Source: a virus. Taken from it: a stretch of DNA of 64,000 nucleotides. Below are positions 39,304-46,777 of the stretch, piece after piece. The stretch spans positions 21,756 through 85,755 of the IMG/VR virus record IMGVR_UViG_3300025789_000031; one strand, written 5' to 3'. Under the pieces are notes generated by a model. That model worked only from the letters and a program-made list of their open reading frames with translations, was not told the origin of the DNA and made no database searches. Position numbers and translations under genes: made by a program. How positions within the stretch are numbered: the stretch's first letter is position 1; every line of letters starts with the position of its first letter.

Positions 39304-39594
39304 TCATTTGAATAGCTTGCGCCACCAAGGAAGCATGGCGCGTTGGGCATCCCACGCTGCTTGACGCTTCTTCACATCATCTTCTTGCTCTTGCGGGTCC
39401 GTGTGTCCGTCCCAATCTTCTGGTCCGTAAAAATCTCTTGGTCTATCGTGCATATGCAACCAATCCTCTTCCAAATCACCATCCTACCAAGAATCATTTT
39501 CCATTCCAGAGGTATGTTCTTTTGCCCATGCCAAATACGTCTCTGCACCTTGCTGATGATAGCCGCTTATAGCAGCATCATTTGATATGGTCAA
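39304..39594 (-). pseudogene. Small Trp-rich gene interrupted by an in-frame amber codon
   Basis: A continuous frame runs from a possible TTG at 39594 (MTISNDAAISGYHQQ) to TGA at 39304, broken only by TAG at 39484-39486. Downstream codons read DGDLEEDWLHMHDRPRDFYG and end AMLPWWRKLFK, with strong coding character on both sides. A 49-aa product could alternatively start at ATG 39453. It may be a nonsense mutation, readthrough or two tiny genes. Confidence 0.5.
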
Positions 39595-39985
39595 GTCCCA
39601 ATGCAATTTTTTCTTCGGAAGTGAGTTTATTCAATGCCCGTTCGCGAAGTTTTTCCCGAGTGTTGTTCTCATAGTCTTCCACGGTGTCAAAGATGGTGGT
39701 GGATTTCTTCCACACACCTCGATACATGCTCCCGCCTGCCAGTTTCTTGGCCTCCTCCTCATTGGTGAAGTTGGCGATAGCAGTCATGTCCCGGTCATAG
39801 GACTCGTTGACTTCCCAGTATTCAATGGTGTTCATCCCCGTGCTCTTGTATGCGGGATGTTCAAGGGCATCATGGGCAATCCGCCTTACCTTTGAGATTG
39901 ACATGATGAGATTATGATTAACAGTCTTGTCTTTGATTTCATCAAGAATGTCCGCCAGAGCCTGCCGAGCAATATCGGTCATCAT
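39578..39985 (-). CDS. Hypothetical protein with LTSEEKIALGL tail motif
   Basis: The start is ATG at 39985 (MMTDIARQAL) behind GGAGAAACG. The product is 135 aa. A helical N-terminal half is followed by a WEVNESYDRDMTAIANF strand region and a C-terminal motif LTSEEKIALGLDHIK, related to those at 9934 and 10275. The function is unknown. Confidence 0.66.
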   Translation of the reverse strand: MMTDIARQALADILDEIKDKTVNHNLIMSISKVRRIAHDALEHPAYKSTGMNTIEYWEVNESYDRDMTAIANFTNEEEAKKLAGGSMYRGVWKKSTTIFDTVEDYENNTREKLRERALNKLTSEEKIALGLDHIK

Positions 39986-40137
39986 CGTTTCTCCATGGTC
40001 ATACTGAACAGTGCATAGAATACCAGGATGTAGGCAAAGATAAACGCTGCAAACGGATAGTGGAGGATAGGGGCTGGCCAAATATTCAGCCAGGCGCCCA
40101 CAGCCACTCCGAACAGAAATGTGTTACGTTTGCTCAT
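39982..40137 (-). CDS. Small membrane protein (51 aa)
   Basis: MSKRNTFLFGVAVGAWLNIW leads into two hydrophobic helices. The start has GGAGATCGATA. The stop overlaps the start of the next gene. Confidence 0.6.
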   Translation of the reverse strand: MSKRNTFLFGVAVGAWLNIWPAPILHYPFAAFIFAYILVFYALFSMTMEKR

Positions 40138-40151
40138 TATCGATCTCCATT

Positions 40152-40409
40152 TTACTTAATAATACGTCGAGTGATTACAAAATAGTTGGTGTAATCAGAC
40201 GAGTCATAGCGATCATAACCAACAGCCTCAGTATGGATATACTCAATACCAACACGATAATCGTCAATTGTCAGTTCCAAACCAAAATGCTCATTAGCAG
40301 CATCAACGAGTTCGGTAAAGGTGTATTCTCCATATGCAGGAAAATAGAACACGCTTTCCGTGTTGTCGGGTTTGAAGTTACGGATTCCGTCTTGTACATA
40401 ATAACCCAT
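40152..40409 (-). CDS. Hypothetical protein (85 aa)
   Basis: The product is 85 aa with MGYYVQDGIRNFKPDN at the start and a Tyr/Asp-rich second half. It resembles in style the MGYYTNY protein at 41854. The function is unknown. Confidence 0.65.
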   Translation of the reverse strand: MGYYVQDGIRNFKPDNTESVFYFPAYGEYTFTELVDAANEHFGLELTIDDYRVGIEYIHTEAVGYDRYDSSDYTNYFVITRRIIK

Positions 40410-40411
40410 GA

Positions 40412-40588
40412 TCAGTTCCCTTCAAGATTATCAATCAACATCTTACATGCAGTATTTTCATCTGGCCAGAAATGCGAGCATTCACCGCCAACCTGATACT
40501 TGTTAAATTCAGCAAGAACCTTGTCAACGGTAGAAAACCGTTCCCTTACCATCTTATTGACGATGCGAGTTGCGCGGTCAAGGTCCAT
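40412..40588 (-). CDS. Small hypothetical protein (58 aa)
   Basis: It starts MDLDRATRIVNKMVRERF with AAGGATATAAGTT upstream. A helix is followed by a Cys-containing segment (GGECSHFWPDENTACKMLID) that could hold a metal or disulphide. It ends 3 bp before the next gene. Confidence 0.6.
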   Translation of the reverse strand: MDLDRATRIVNKMVRERFSTVDKVLAEFNKYQVGGECSHFWPDENTACKMLIDNLEGN

Positions 40589-40603
40589 AACTTATATCCT
40601 TAT

Positions 40604-40726
40604 TCAAATGCAATGAACAATAGTAACACCAAATACAATCGCTGTCAAACAAATAAGAAAGACAGGAGTGATACCATAGTTATTTGTGTTACCTTCAATA
40701 GGAGGAAACTGGTCGTCGCTATGCAT
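40604..40726 (-). CDS. Single-pass membrane microprotein (40 aa)
   Basis: A soluble MHSDDQFPPIEGNTNN head and one transmembrane helix (about residues 19-38). AAGGACCGTTAAA precedes the ATG, which touches the stop of the upstream gene. Confidence 0.55.
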   Translation of the reverse strand: MHSDDQFPPIEGNTNNYGITPVFLICLTAIVFGVTIVHCI

Positions 40727-40727
40727 T

Positions 40728-40997
40728 TTAACGGTCCTTATCGTAGTTCAAGACGTATTCTTTGGCCTCGTCCTTGCTGACATACTTTCCATCCCAGTCA
40801 AGATAGATTTGATCAGTATCAACGGCATCAATGATTTTAAGAATCAGACGCTTTTGGTTTTCAGTATCGCGTTGAAACATTGCCGACATTGAGGACCCTT
40901 CATTGAGATACTGTTCCATAAGAACATGCACGGGACCACCCTCATTGAGATTCCATCCCTTAATCGTTCCCCACTTCAATTCAAGTTCTTCCGACAT
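40728..40997 (-). CDS. Hypothetical protein (89 aa)
   Basis: The start is ATG at 40997 (MSEELELKWGTIKGWNL) behind GGAAATTAAC. It has a beta/alpha pattern with ILKIIDAVDTDQIYLDWDGKYV. The 41047 gene lies 49 bp upstream. The function is unknown. Confidence 0.64.
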   Translation of the reverse strand: MSEELELKWGTIKGWNLNEGGPVHVLMEQYLNEGSSMSAMFQRDTENQKRLILKIIDAVDTDQIYLDWDGKYVSKDEAKEYVLNYDKDR

Positions 40998-41046
40998 GTT
41001 AATTTCCAATCTATCTGCGTATAGTTTCAAAAAGAATGCCAGCCGT

Positions 41047-41307
41047 TTACGCGCTCCAATAAGACTCACTCGAGGGCGAGCAGTAGTAGGGGGTGTTCAC
41101 GCTCTCCATAAAGGTCTTGCCAGTCATGAGGTTCGTGCGTTCAACCATCTGCTCAATTCCAGCGTAATAGACATCACTCGGGGCAATTGCAAACTTAACT
41201 TCGCCAGCCTTGTTGTTCAGGCGAGTGCGAGTCCGCTTTGCAGCGGTTTCATTTTCATAAGTTTCTTCAATACGAGTCGTTGCGATGTTGTAAACGATGT
41301 AAGCCAT
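41047..41307 (-). CDS. Conserved T4-like hypothetical protein (86 aa)
   Basis: MAYIVYNIATTRIEETYENETAAKRTRTRLNNK belongs to a pattern seen in several large phages (a strand then a helix of alternating Arg and Lys). It has a strong promoter directly upstream. The function is unknown. Confidence 0.7.
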   Translation of the reverse strand: MAYIVYNIATTRIEETYENETAAKRTRTRLNNKAGEVKFAIAPSDVYYAGIEQMVERTNLMTGKTFMESVNTPYYCSPSSESYWSA

Positions 41308-41336
41308 TTGAAGTCTCCTGTTCGTCTTGGTGTCCT

Positions 41337-41365
41337 CTTATACCGAGGCATAAAGATACTGTCAA
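41337..41365 (-). promoter_or_regulatory. Sigma70-like promoter
   Basis: TTGACA (41365-41360), a 17-nt spacer and TATAAG (41342-41337), 30 nt before the start at 41307. Confidence 0.78.
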
Positions 41366-41392
41366 CAAGAAAAACACCTTCATCAAAAAAAA

Positions 41393-41842
41393 TTACCAAG
41401 AAGATCGGTAAGTAAAATCCCAGCTACCGGGAAGAGAAAGTGCATTGTCAATAATTTTGATGGTATCATCAAGATCAGCAAAGTACCATTGATTATAATC
41501 TTTTCCGCCAAAGAAAAACCCATCAGTGGTAGGAAGCAGGAGTGGTGCTTTCGTATTGTCGGACAGCACTTCCCGACACGCCTCGCGCAGATCGACCAAG
41601 TTACCGCGCGCTACAGGACATTCTTGGCACTCATCCTTTCCATTCTGAACGTTGTCAACAAACCATTTATGAATGTGGTTTGCCTTTCTCCAGCGACCAG
41701 CTTCAAGACGAATGGTCTTAATTGGCATTGCAGTATTATTAACACCAATCAACTGAGCAATGTCAATAGCCAGTGCTTTGTCGGCCTCTTCGCCAAAATT
41801 CCAGAAATAACGTTCAGCATAAAGCTGCATGTCGAGTCCCAT
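41393..41842 (-). CDS. Conserved phage protein (MGLDMxLYAERY family)
   Basis: The product is 149 aa. MGLDMQLYAERYFW and the block GRWRKANHIHKWFVDNVQNG define a family shared by many large phages. Cys pairs (ECQEC) hint at a metal site. The function is unknown. Confidence 0.75.
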   Translation of the reverse strand: MGLDMQLYAERYFWNFGEEADKALAIDIAQLIGVNNTAMPIKTIRLEAGRWRKANHIHKWFVDNVQNGKDECQECPVARGNLVDLREACREVLSDNTKAPLLLPTTDGFFFGGKDYNQWYFADLDDTIKIIDNALSLPGSWDFTYRSSW

Positions 41843-41853
41843 GCTAAATTCCT

Positions 41854-42231
41854 TTAAATAAGTTTTTCTTCATCAAATGGATCAAAGGAAACGATTGCCT
41901 TGCATTTCTGCATCTTTCCATTCTTGAAATATGCGCGCCAGATATCCTCATTATCTTCTCCCTCTCCAGAAAGAATAAACAAGACATCAGGATACTTCTT
42001 GGAAAACTCCCGCATATCTTTTTCATGTTCATACCATTTGACACCATCGCCAAACAGAGTGCCACGTTCATAGCCACAATCATTTGCCAATTCCCGCTGC
42101 ATTTGATCCAGATCAATTGTACGCTTGACATACACCGTGGCTGGATTTCCATTTTCATCTACTCCAGTCACGGGAGTAAATTCAGTGGCAGACTTGTCAA
42201 TATCCAAAGAATAGTTCGTGTAATATCCCAT
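41854..42231 (-). CDS. Conserved phage protein (MGYYTNYSL family)
   Basis: The product is 125 aa. MGYYTNYSLDI, the middle KWYEHEKDMREFSKKYPDVLFIL and GEGEDNEDIWRAYFKNGKMQ are a recurring phage family of unknown function. Confidence 0.75.
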   Translation of the reverse strand: MGYYTNYSLDIDKSATEFTPVTGVDENGNPATVYVKRTIDLDQMQRELANDCGYERGTLFGDGVKWYEHEKDMREFSKKYPDVLFILSGEGEDNEDIWRAYFKNGKMQKCKAIVSFDPFDEEKLI

Positions 42232-42242
42232 TTTAAATTTCC

Positions 42243-42317
42243 TTATTTGTTAAACATGTTAATGATAGTTCCGAGAGCAAAACATGCACTCCCGGCAAGA
42301 TATAGCCAGTTACTCAT
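42243..42317 (-). CDS. Membrane microprotein MSNWLYL, copy A (24 aa)
   Basis: MSNWLYLAGSACFALGTIIN followed by MFNK. A 20-residue hydrophobic helix with small-residue spacing (G-S-A...A-L-G) could dimerise. A second gene at 43153 encodes almost the same peptide with mostly synonymous DNA changes, which supports real coding. Confidence 0.65.
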   Translation of the reverse strand: MSNWLYLAGSACFALGTIINMFNK

Positions 42318-42579
42318 TTGGTGTCACAACCTTATGAACATATTCAAATGCCTTTTCAGGACCCCAATTTTCCAAGTATGGGTGGTCTTCAAAAAACAAC
42401 TTCGGAATCTCATCGTCAGTAACTTCACGACACCCGATGATGTTTTCATCAATGTGCTTCTGACCGAATTCTTCGGCCTCGTTCATTACCACGGTGTCTT
42501 GAGCAAACTCTGGGTTCTCAGTATCAATGAGATACCGAATGCGAAAAATAGAAACAGTTTCCACCAAATACTTAGGCAT
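42310..42579 (-). CDS. Hypothetical protein (89 aa)
   Basis: The start is ATG at 42579 (MPKYLVETVSIFRIRYLID) behind GAGGAAAACGAAA. VETVSxFRxRYxI...AQDTV is a known small phage fold (DpnD/PcfM-like pattern). The C-terminus is charged. It overlaps the microprotein gene by 8 bp. Confidence 0.66.
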   Translation of the reverse strand: MPKYLVETVSIFRIRYLIDTENPEFAQDTVVMNEAEEFGQKHIDENIIGCREVTDDEIPKLFFEDHPYLENWGPEKAFEYVHKVVTPNE

Positions 42580-42739
42580 TTTCGTTTTCCTCTTCTTCAT
42601 TTTTAATAGGACTGAAACCCAGTGCATAAATGATCCATTCACCCTTCCACTTCATGGAACAATAAATGTCACCAGTTTCGCTGGAAAGACGTCGCGCCTC
42701 TGCCTTGGCTTGCTCCATAGTTTTACAGTTCTTAATCAC
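42572..42739 (-). CDS. Small hypothetical protein (55 aa, GTG start)
   Basis: A GTG start at 42739 behind AAGGAAGATTGTT gives M-I-K-N-C-K-T-M-E-Q-A-K-A-E-A-R-R-L. The frame is the only one here with a ribosome site. It has a helix, then a strand-turn-strand (MKWKGEWIIYALG) and an acidic tail. The function is unknown. Confidence 0.58.
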   Translation of the reverse strand: MIKNCKTMEQAKAEARRLSSETGDIYCSMKWKGEWIIYALGFSPIKNEEEENENA

Positions 42740-42753
42740 AACAATCTTCCTTG

Positions 42754-42972
42754 TTAAATTCCAAATTCAGCGGCATACTCGTCATCAATTTCTATACCAG
42801 CATAACCATTTGCCGGACCTCGTTCACGAAGGCGTTGACGAACCTGATCAGCAGTGCATGTAAATTCGTCAAGATGCCAATGATTCCCCCACTTTGTTCC
42901 ACGACTAGTGATTCGGGTGCCATTGACGAATACTGCACGTTTGCTAGACACGAATACATTAAGAAGTTCCAT
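42754..42972 (-). CDS. Small hypothetical protein (72 aa)
   Basis: MELLNVFVSSKRAVFVNGTRIT begins a strand-rich half, and DEFTCTADQVRQRLRERG follows as a helix. AAGGAAAGTAAT precedes ATG. The pattern is widespread in phages; the function is unknown. Confidence 0.68.
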   Translation of the reverse strand: MELLNVFVSSKRAVFVNGTRITSRGTKWGNHWHLDEFTCTADQVRQRLRERGPANGYAGIEIDDEYAAEFGI

Positions 42973-42983
42973 ATTACTTTCCT

Positions 42984-43151
42984 TTAAAGTTGTACGCAGT
43001 TAATTAATGTGGCAATCGCAGTAAGTACAGCAGCAAACCCACTGGTAATGAGTATGAGCGGAAACTTGCGAAAGTAATATACGATAGCTACAATATTCGC
43101 CACGCAAAGCGAGCTACAGGAAATGGCAAAAAATAGATGAAGGTAATGCAT
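42984..43151 (-). CDS. Membrane protein with two helices (55 aa)
   Basis: MHYLHLFFAISCSSLCVANI and a second hydrophobic segment are separated by a YYFRKF turn. Its start is one base after the stop of the copy B microprotein. Confidence 0.58.
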   Translation of the reverse strand: MHYLHLFFAISCSSLCVANIVAIVYYFRKFPLILITSGFAAVLTAIATLINCVQL

Positions 43152-43152
43152 A

Positions 43153-43224
43153 TCACTTCAACATGTTGAGAATAGTGCCGAGTGCGAAGCAGGCACTCCC
43201 TGCAAGATAAAGCCAGTTGCTCAT
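43153..43224 (-). CDS. Membrane microprotein MSNWLYL, copy B (23 aa)
   Basis: MSNWLYLAGSACFALGTILN followed by MLK. Relative to copy A about eight codons carry third-position (synonymous) changes and only one early residue differs (I to L). Confidence 0.65.
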   Translation of the reverse strand: MSNWLYLAGSACFALGTILNMLK

Positions 43225-43225
43225 A

Positions 43226-43438
43226 TTATCCCCAGTCCTTGAAATCGCCATCATCATTGTTATCGTCATAACCAGCAGTATAGGCTGCGATTTCCTCGGG
43301 AGTCATGTCTTCCCGTTCAATCTTCTTACCAAACCCAGTGGCACCAGTATAATAGTGGGGAGTAAATCCCCGGCGATAATAACTATCTGCGGAGCCTCGA
43401 TCCCATGGACCGCCATGTCGCGTGTCATAATTAGACAT
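43226..43438 (-). CDS. Conserved small phage protein (MSNYDTRHGGPWDRGSADSY)
   Basis: The product is 70 aa. The opening residues plus RGFTPHYYTG and MTPEEIAAYTAGYDDN are a highly conserved phage family of unknown role. It is probably disordered at both ends. Confidence 0.75.
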   Translation of the reverse strand: MSNYDTRHGGPWDRGSADSYYRRGFTPHYYTGATGFGKKIEREDMTPEEIAAYTAGYDDNNDDGDFKDWG

Positions 43439-43631
43439 TATGATATTCCTTCATTCGTTCCTTGGTAGTAACCCAGAAAACCAGTTGATCTACTTCCTTG
43501 CCATTCAGATACCATTTCTTAGTACCATTTGCATATTCAATAGCAGGTCCATCTTCGCGATGGCGTTTGTCATTCAGATACCATTCCTTGGCTCCGTTCG
43601 ACCTAATATGCATAGTTGAGGTTTTAGTCAT
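43431..43631 (-). CDS. YLNGK-HREDGPA repeat protein, one-repeat version
   Basis: The product is 66 aa with one HREDGPA unit and the shared cap VDQLVFWVTTKERM. It is the shortest of the three paralogues. It overlaps both neighbours by 8 bp. Confidence 0.78.
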   Translation of the reverse strand: MTKTSTMHIRSNGAKEWYLNDKRHREDGPAIEYANGTKKWYLNGKEVDQLVFWVTTKERMKEYHNV

Positions 43632-43812
43632 TTGTAAATTCTTTAAAACCAGAAATCGGAGAATATGATGCGATCAACTTACCGTCAAGCAAAATGTTAC
43701 ATTCAAAGCCAGAGTTCTCAGCAATGCCAAATGCAATATCCTCCATAAAACCACTATAAATGGTCATACCCGCAACATTGACGAGAACAACTTGATAGAT
43801 ATTGGGAAGCAT
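43624..43812 (-). CDS. Small hypothetical protein (62 aa)
   Basis: ATG at 43812 is preferred over 43818, because AAGGAG is then 8 nt upstream. The sequence MLPNIYQVVLVNVAGMTIYSG suggests a small alpha/beta fold. It is driven by the promoter at 43841. Confidence 0.6.
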   Translation of the reverse strand: MLPNIYQVVLVNVAGMTIYSGFMEDIAFGIAENSGFECNILLDGKLIASYSPISGFKEFTND

Positions 43813-43840
43813 TTTCATATCTCCTTAGTGACTATGCAAT

Positions 43841-43869
43841 CACTATATCAATTTCTGAATTGATGTCAA
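43841..43869 (-). promoter_or_regulatory. Sigma70-like promoter
   Basis: TTGACA (43869-43864) and TATAGT (43847-43842) with a 16-nt spacer, 30 nt before the start at 43812. Confidence 0.72.
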
Positions 43870-43887
43870 CGGGCAATTTATAAATTT

Positions 43888-43995
43888 TTACCAGAATTTA
43901 CTGAGGAAATGTAGCGCAATGTAGGCAACTCCAATCCAAAATCTGAGATAGATCAAAACAGGAAGACAGCCGATAGAAAGAATCAAAGTACGCAT
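43888..43995 (-). CDS. Membrane microprotein (35 aa)
   Basis: MRTLILSIGCLPVLIYLRFW continues as a mostly hydrophobic chain to FLSKFW. AAGGGAAATTAAA precedes ATG. It is the last gene of the operon led by the 44022 gene. Confidence 0.55.
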   Translation of the reverse strand: MRTLILSIGCLPVLIYLRFWIGVAYIALHFLSKFW

Positions 43996-44021
43996 TTTAA
44001 TTTCCCTTCATATTATAAAAA

Positions 44022-44747
44022 TTAAGCAGTAATTTGCAAAACTTTACCCACAGTCCCATTAACAGGGCGCGAGAGATTAACGCGATCACCAGCAGACTGT
44101 CCATTGCGATATGCGGTGCCATCGGTAATAGAGGTCTTATTGTAGTTTTTCTTCAAGCGGAGTGCAAGTTCACCGTAGGCATTTGCAACAATCTGGTTCT
44201 TCAATACCACCAGCGCATTACTCCCACCGCGAGCAGCAGCAACTTCACCATCATTTTCCTTTTTCATCTGCATGAGACGAACAGAGATACGCGACCCCAT
44301 GCCAATGGTAAAAGAACTCGTCGCACCCTTTTTAGAAAGGGACATTTGATATTCAGGCGTCTTTTTGAATTTTGAGGTTTCGGTATCAATCGCGCAGGTG
44401 ATGACATCATAAAGATACTTTGCCATCAAAAGATCACTTTCTTGACCAAAGAAGCAATACGTCAGATTTCCGGCACGACTAACCCAAACTTTGCAGCCAG
44501 TAAAGGCCCCGATAGCCGAAGCAGCAAAGTAAACACCTCCACGCATCTTGCTTCCACTATCGATCTTGAGAGTAGCACATTTTTCAGCACGAAGCTCAAC
44601 TTCATCCATGGACAAGTTATACTGTTGCAACAACTTGCCAACCATCGTGATAGCAGCCATGGCTTCTTCTTCGGTGCACCCATTTTGAATGGTCTTTGCT
44701 GAGAGAGCAAGGATACGTGCTTTGATCTTCGTAAGGTCGATGTTCAT
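44022..44747 (-). CDS. DUF2786-type protein
   Basis: The product is 241 aa. Residues 1-52 (KIKARILALSAKTIQNGCTEEEAMAAI...LLQQYNLSMDEVEL) match the helical DUF2786 domain. The rest matches the region that usually follows it in phage and plasmid proteins. The function is unknown; it is probably an early protein. TTGAAATCTCCGTG-type spacing upstream gives GGAGATTTCAA before ATG. Confidence 0.82.
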   Translation of the reverse strand: MNIDLTKIKARILALSAKTIQNGCTEEEAMAAITMVGKLLQQYNLSMDEVELRAEKCATLKIDSGSKMRGGVYFAASAIGAFTGCKVWVSRAGNLTYCFFGQESDLLMAKYLYDVITCAIDTETSKFKKTPEYQMSLSKKGATSSFTIGMGSRISVRLMQMKKENDGEVAAARGGSNALVVLKNQIVANAYGELALRLKKNYNKTSITDGTAYRNGQSAGDRVNLSRPVNGTVGKVLQITA

Positions 44748-44782
44748 TTGAAATCTCCGTGACTAATCGGTTGCGATGACTT

Positions 44783-44811
44783 GTCTTAGGCGTATCAAAA
44801 TGTGCTGTCAA
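44783..44811 (-). promoter_or_regulatory. Sigma70-like promoter
   Basis: TTGACA (44811-44806), a 17-nt spacer and TAAGAC (44788-44783), 36 nt before the start at 44747. Confidence 0.6.
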
Positions 44812-44820
44812 CATAAAAAA

Positions 44821-45036
44821 TCAATGAGTCAGCAAATAATATGTCATCATTTGATCGTCTTCAACTGTCAGCACCCAATCTTTTTTGGACCATGGGTTAT
44901 CTGACAAAAGGGTAAAGCGCCACCCCTCGCCACCGATGTTGTATTTTGTATAATGAGTACGAGGCCCAATGTTCTTCGCAAACCATTCAAGGTCTTTTTC
45001 TCCGGGCACCCTTCCAAAGTTAATGGTTTTAGCCAT
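44821..45036 (-). CDS. Hypothetical protein (71 aa)
   Basis: ATG at 45036 shares its A with the TGA of the previous gene (TGATG). MAKTINFGRVPGEKDLEWFA and GEGWRFTLLSDNPWSKKDWVL give a small alpha/beta protein. The longer frame overlaps the upstream gene by 85 bp and is not preferred. Confidence 0.6.
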   Translation of the reverse strand: MAKTINFGRVPGEKDLEWFAKNIGPRTHYTKYNIGGEGWRFTLLSDNPWSKKDWVLTVEDDQMMTYYLLTH

Positions 45037-45266
45037 CAGCTTCTCAGCTTCCAAATAATAAACTGCGGCATCAAGCCCTGCGACTCTGCCATGACTGGCG
45101 TAAGACCGTAAGCAAGACATCCTCCTCGGGTATGATCGTCAATGTAGTCTTTACCCTTCACCTTAGTATTATCGTTAATACCAAGCAATACTATTCCATC
45201 AGGAACTTCGGTAAATTCCTCGGGAGTCAGCAACCAAAGATTAGATTCATTATCCCATAGTTTCAT
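45036..45266 (-). CDS. Hypothetical protein (76 aa)
   Basis: The product is 76 aa. MKLWDNESNLWLLTPEEFTEVPDG and DYIDDHTRGGCLAYGLTP are patterns seen in other phage proteins of unknown role. GGAAAGTACAAA precedes ATG. Confidence 0.66.
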   Translation of the reverse strand: MKLWDNESNLWLLTPEEFTEVPDGIVLLGINDNTKVKGKDYIDDHTRGGCLAYGLTPVMAESQGLMPQFIIWKLRS

Positions 45267-45450
45267 TTTGTACTTTCCTTAGTAGACAGTCATAATTAAA
45301 CAAACAATTAGCCATCCAAGCAATTACAGCATCTCCATCGCATACGCCATGAATTGATACGCCATCACGGTGAATAGCATAAGTACCATCATCATCCTTT
45401 ACGATGCTATAATTACCCGCAATAAGCTCAAGTTCGGATAGGGTTTTCAC
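45250..45450 (-). CDS. Hypothetical protein (66 aa)
   Basis: A GTG start at 45450 overlaps the stop of the TOPRIM gene (GTGA), giving M-K-T-L-S-E-L-E-L. An upstream start at 45474 would overlap more. It is strand rich, then a helix with CDGDAVIAWMANCLFN. The function is unknown. Confidence 0.55.
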   Translation of the reverse strand: MKTLSELELIAGNYSIVKDDDGTYAIHRDGVSIHGVCDGDAVIAWMANCLFNYDCLLRKVQNETMG

Positions 45451-45971
45451 TGACCATACTCTTTCAACAACCAATCAACATAAGAATCATCTGCATCACC
45501 TAAGTCTTTGTCTTTGGTGACCACGGCAACATCACCAAACTTAGCAAGGCGACGACCTGCATTATCATTATCACACACTGCTATAACACGACGACCAAGA
45601 AAATGCAACCAGTTTTTGAAGTCTGGCTGTGGATCGTTAGAAAGTGTTGCAAGTGCGCTATACCCGTGCTCTGTCAGACGGGCCGCGTCAAAGATACCTT
45701 CGGTAAGAAAAACCACATGCGGGGTCAGCGAAAGGCTTTCTACACCCCATGGAGCGTAACCCTTACGCCAAGTGAAATATTTACCACTCTTGAAATCGTT
45801 GGGTAGTTTCTTCTCGCCTTCCGGACGATATTGATGATAGCCGACTGCACGGCCAGTAAGGTCATACAGATAAAAGGTCGCCACCCGCCCAACTTCATCA
45901 ATCATGGGACGATGAAGATCAACGTTTAGGTGACGACCTTTGAGATGTTCAAATACGGTTTCCATGCCCAT
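45447..45971 (-). CDS. TOPRIM-domain protein
   Basis: The product is 174 aa. The TOPRIM motif pair is clear: FLTEGIFDAARL (Glu near residue 92) and VIAVCDNDNAGRRLA (D-x-D near 135). The short N-terminal part lacks a zinc ribbon, so this is not a full primase. Size and content resemble single-domain TOPRIM proteins of large phages. The start may be the second Met (45965), which would coincide with the promoter start point. Confidence 0.78.
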   Translation of the reverse strand: MGMETVFEHLKGRHLNVDLHRPMIDEVGRVATFYLYDLTGRAVGYHQYRPEGEKKLPNDFKSGKYFTWRKGYAPWGVESLSLTPHVVFLTEGIFDAARLTEHGYSALATLSNDPQPDFKNWLHFLGRRVIAVCDNDNAGRRLAKFGDVAVVTKDKDLGDADDSYVDWLLKEYGQ

Positions 45972-46000
45972 TACATACTACAGTGATGAAAGCACGTCAA
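45972..46000 (-). promoter_or_regulatory. Sigma70-like promoter
   Basis: TTGACG (46000-45995), a 17-nt spacer and TATGTA (45977-45972). Transcription should start close to the second Met codon of the TOPRIM gene, with no room for a ribosome site. Confidence 0.6.
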
Positions 46001-46006
46001 CATATA

Positions 46007-46627
46007 TTAAGGACGCTTAGTGAGTACCTCGTCGGCAAGCCCATATTCAACCGCCTGCTCAGCAGATAGGAAAGTATCAAACTTCATGTCCTCAAACATT
46101 TCTTCATAAGTCTTTCCAGCAGTGTTATGTTGTACATACAACTGAGTCAGGCGTTCATTGAGGCGCTTTGATTCTTCCAAGTGGCGACGAGCATCTTCAA
46201 ACTCAAGTTCCTGAACATGAACAGAACCACTGGTTCCACGAGTTCCAGAACTTACACGATGGATCATTGTACGTGCTTCACTAAGAACATAACGCTTACC
46301 GGCAGCACCTGCCTGAGCAAGGAACGATCCCATTGATGCAGCCTGTCCGGTAACGATAGTGGATACATCAGGTTTGATGAAAGACATGGTATTGTATATG
46401 GACATTCCTGCGGTCACTGATCCACCATTTGAGTTAATATACAATGAGATGTCAGCATTAGGGTCTTCAGACTCAAGAAAGAGTAATTGCGCGACAATGA
46501 TATTTGCCATATGATCATGGACTTCGCCATCAAGCATAATTACTCTATCGCGTAGGAGTCGTGAAAAAATATCATACGACCTCTCACCACGAGAAGTTTG
46601 TTCAAGAACGATAGGAACGAGACTCAT
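46007..46627 (-). CDS. clpP: ClpP serine protease subunit
   Basis: The product is 206 aa. The ClpP fold is clear: [21 protein letters not shown] opening, [15 protein letters not shown], and the catalytic Ser98 (GQAASMG), His123 (MIHR) and Asp184 (KFDTFLSAE). Between His and Asp it is about a dozen residues longer than E. coli ClpP, in the handle region ([20 protein letters not shown]). It forms the tetradecameric chamber for ClpX-fed substrates. The phage also has ClpX, ClpS and Hsp20 within 4.5 kb. Confidence 0.95.
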   Translation of the reverse strand: MSLVPIVLEQTSRGERSYDIFSRLLRDRVIMLDGEVHDHMANIIVAQLLFLESEDPNADISLYINSNGGSVTAGMSIYNTMSFIKPDVSTIVTGQAASMGSFLAQAGAAGKRYVLSEARTMIHRVSSGTRGTSGSVHVQELEFEDARRHLEESKRLNERLTQLYVQHNTAGKTYEEMFEDMKFDTFLSAEQAVEYGLADEVLTKRP

Positions 46628-46738
46628 TAAATTTCCTTTTATTGTTAGAGAGAGTTTAACTCTATATCAGATTGATATAAAATGCAAGATGTTTTTGTAA
46701 CAAAATTATGGGTTTATTGTGTATATGTTTAATATCTC

Positions 46739-46745
46739 ATAAATA
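46739..46745 (+). promoter_or_regulatory. Late promoter-like box
   Basis: CATAAATAATAATG on the plus strand, 33 nt before ATG 46778. It serves the two plus-strand genes inserted between clpP and clpS. Confidence 0.5.
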
Positions 46746-46777
46746 ATAATGAAAAACCAAACACATAGGAGAAAAGT

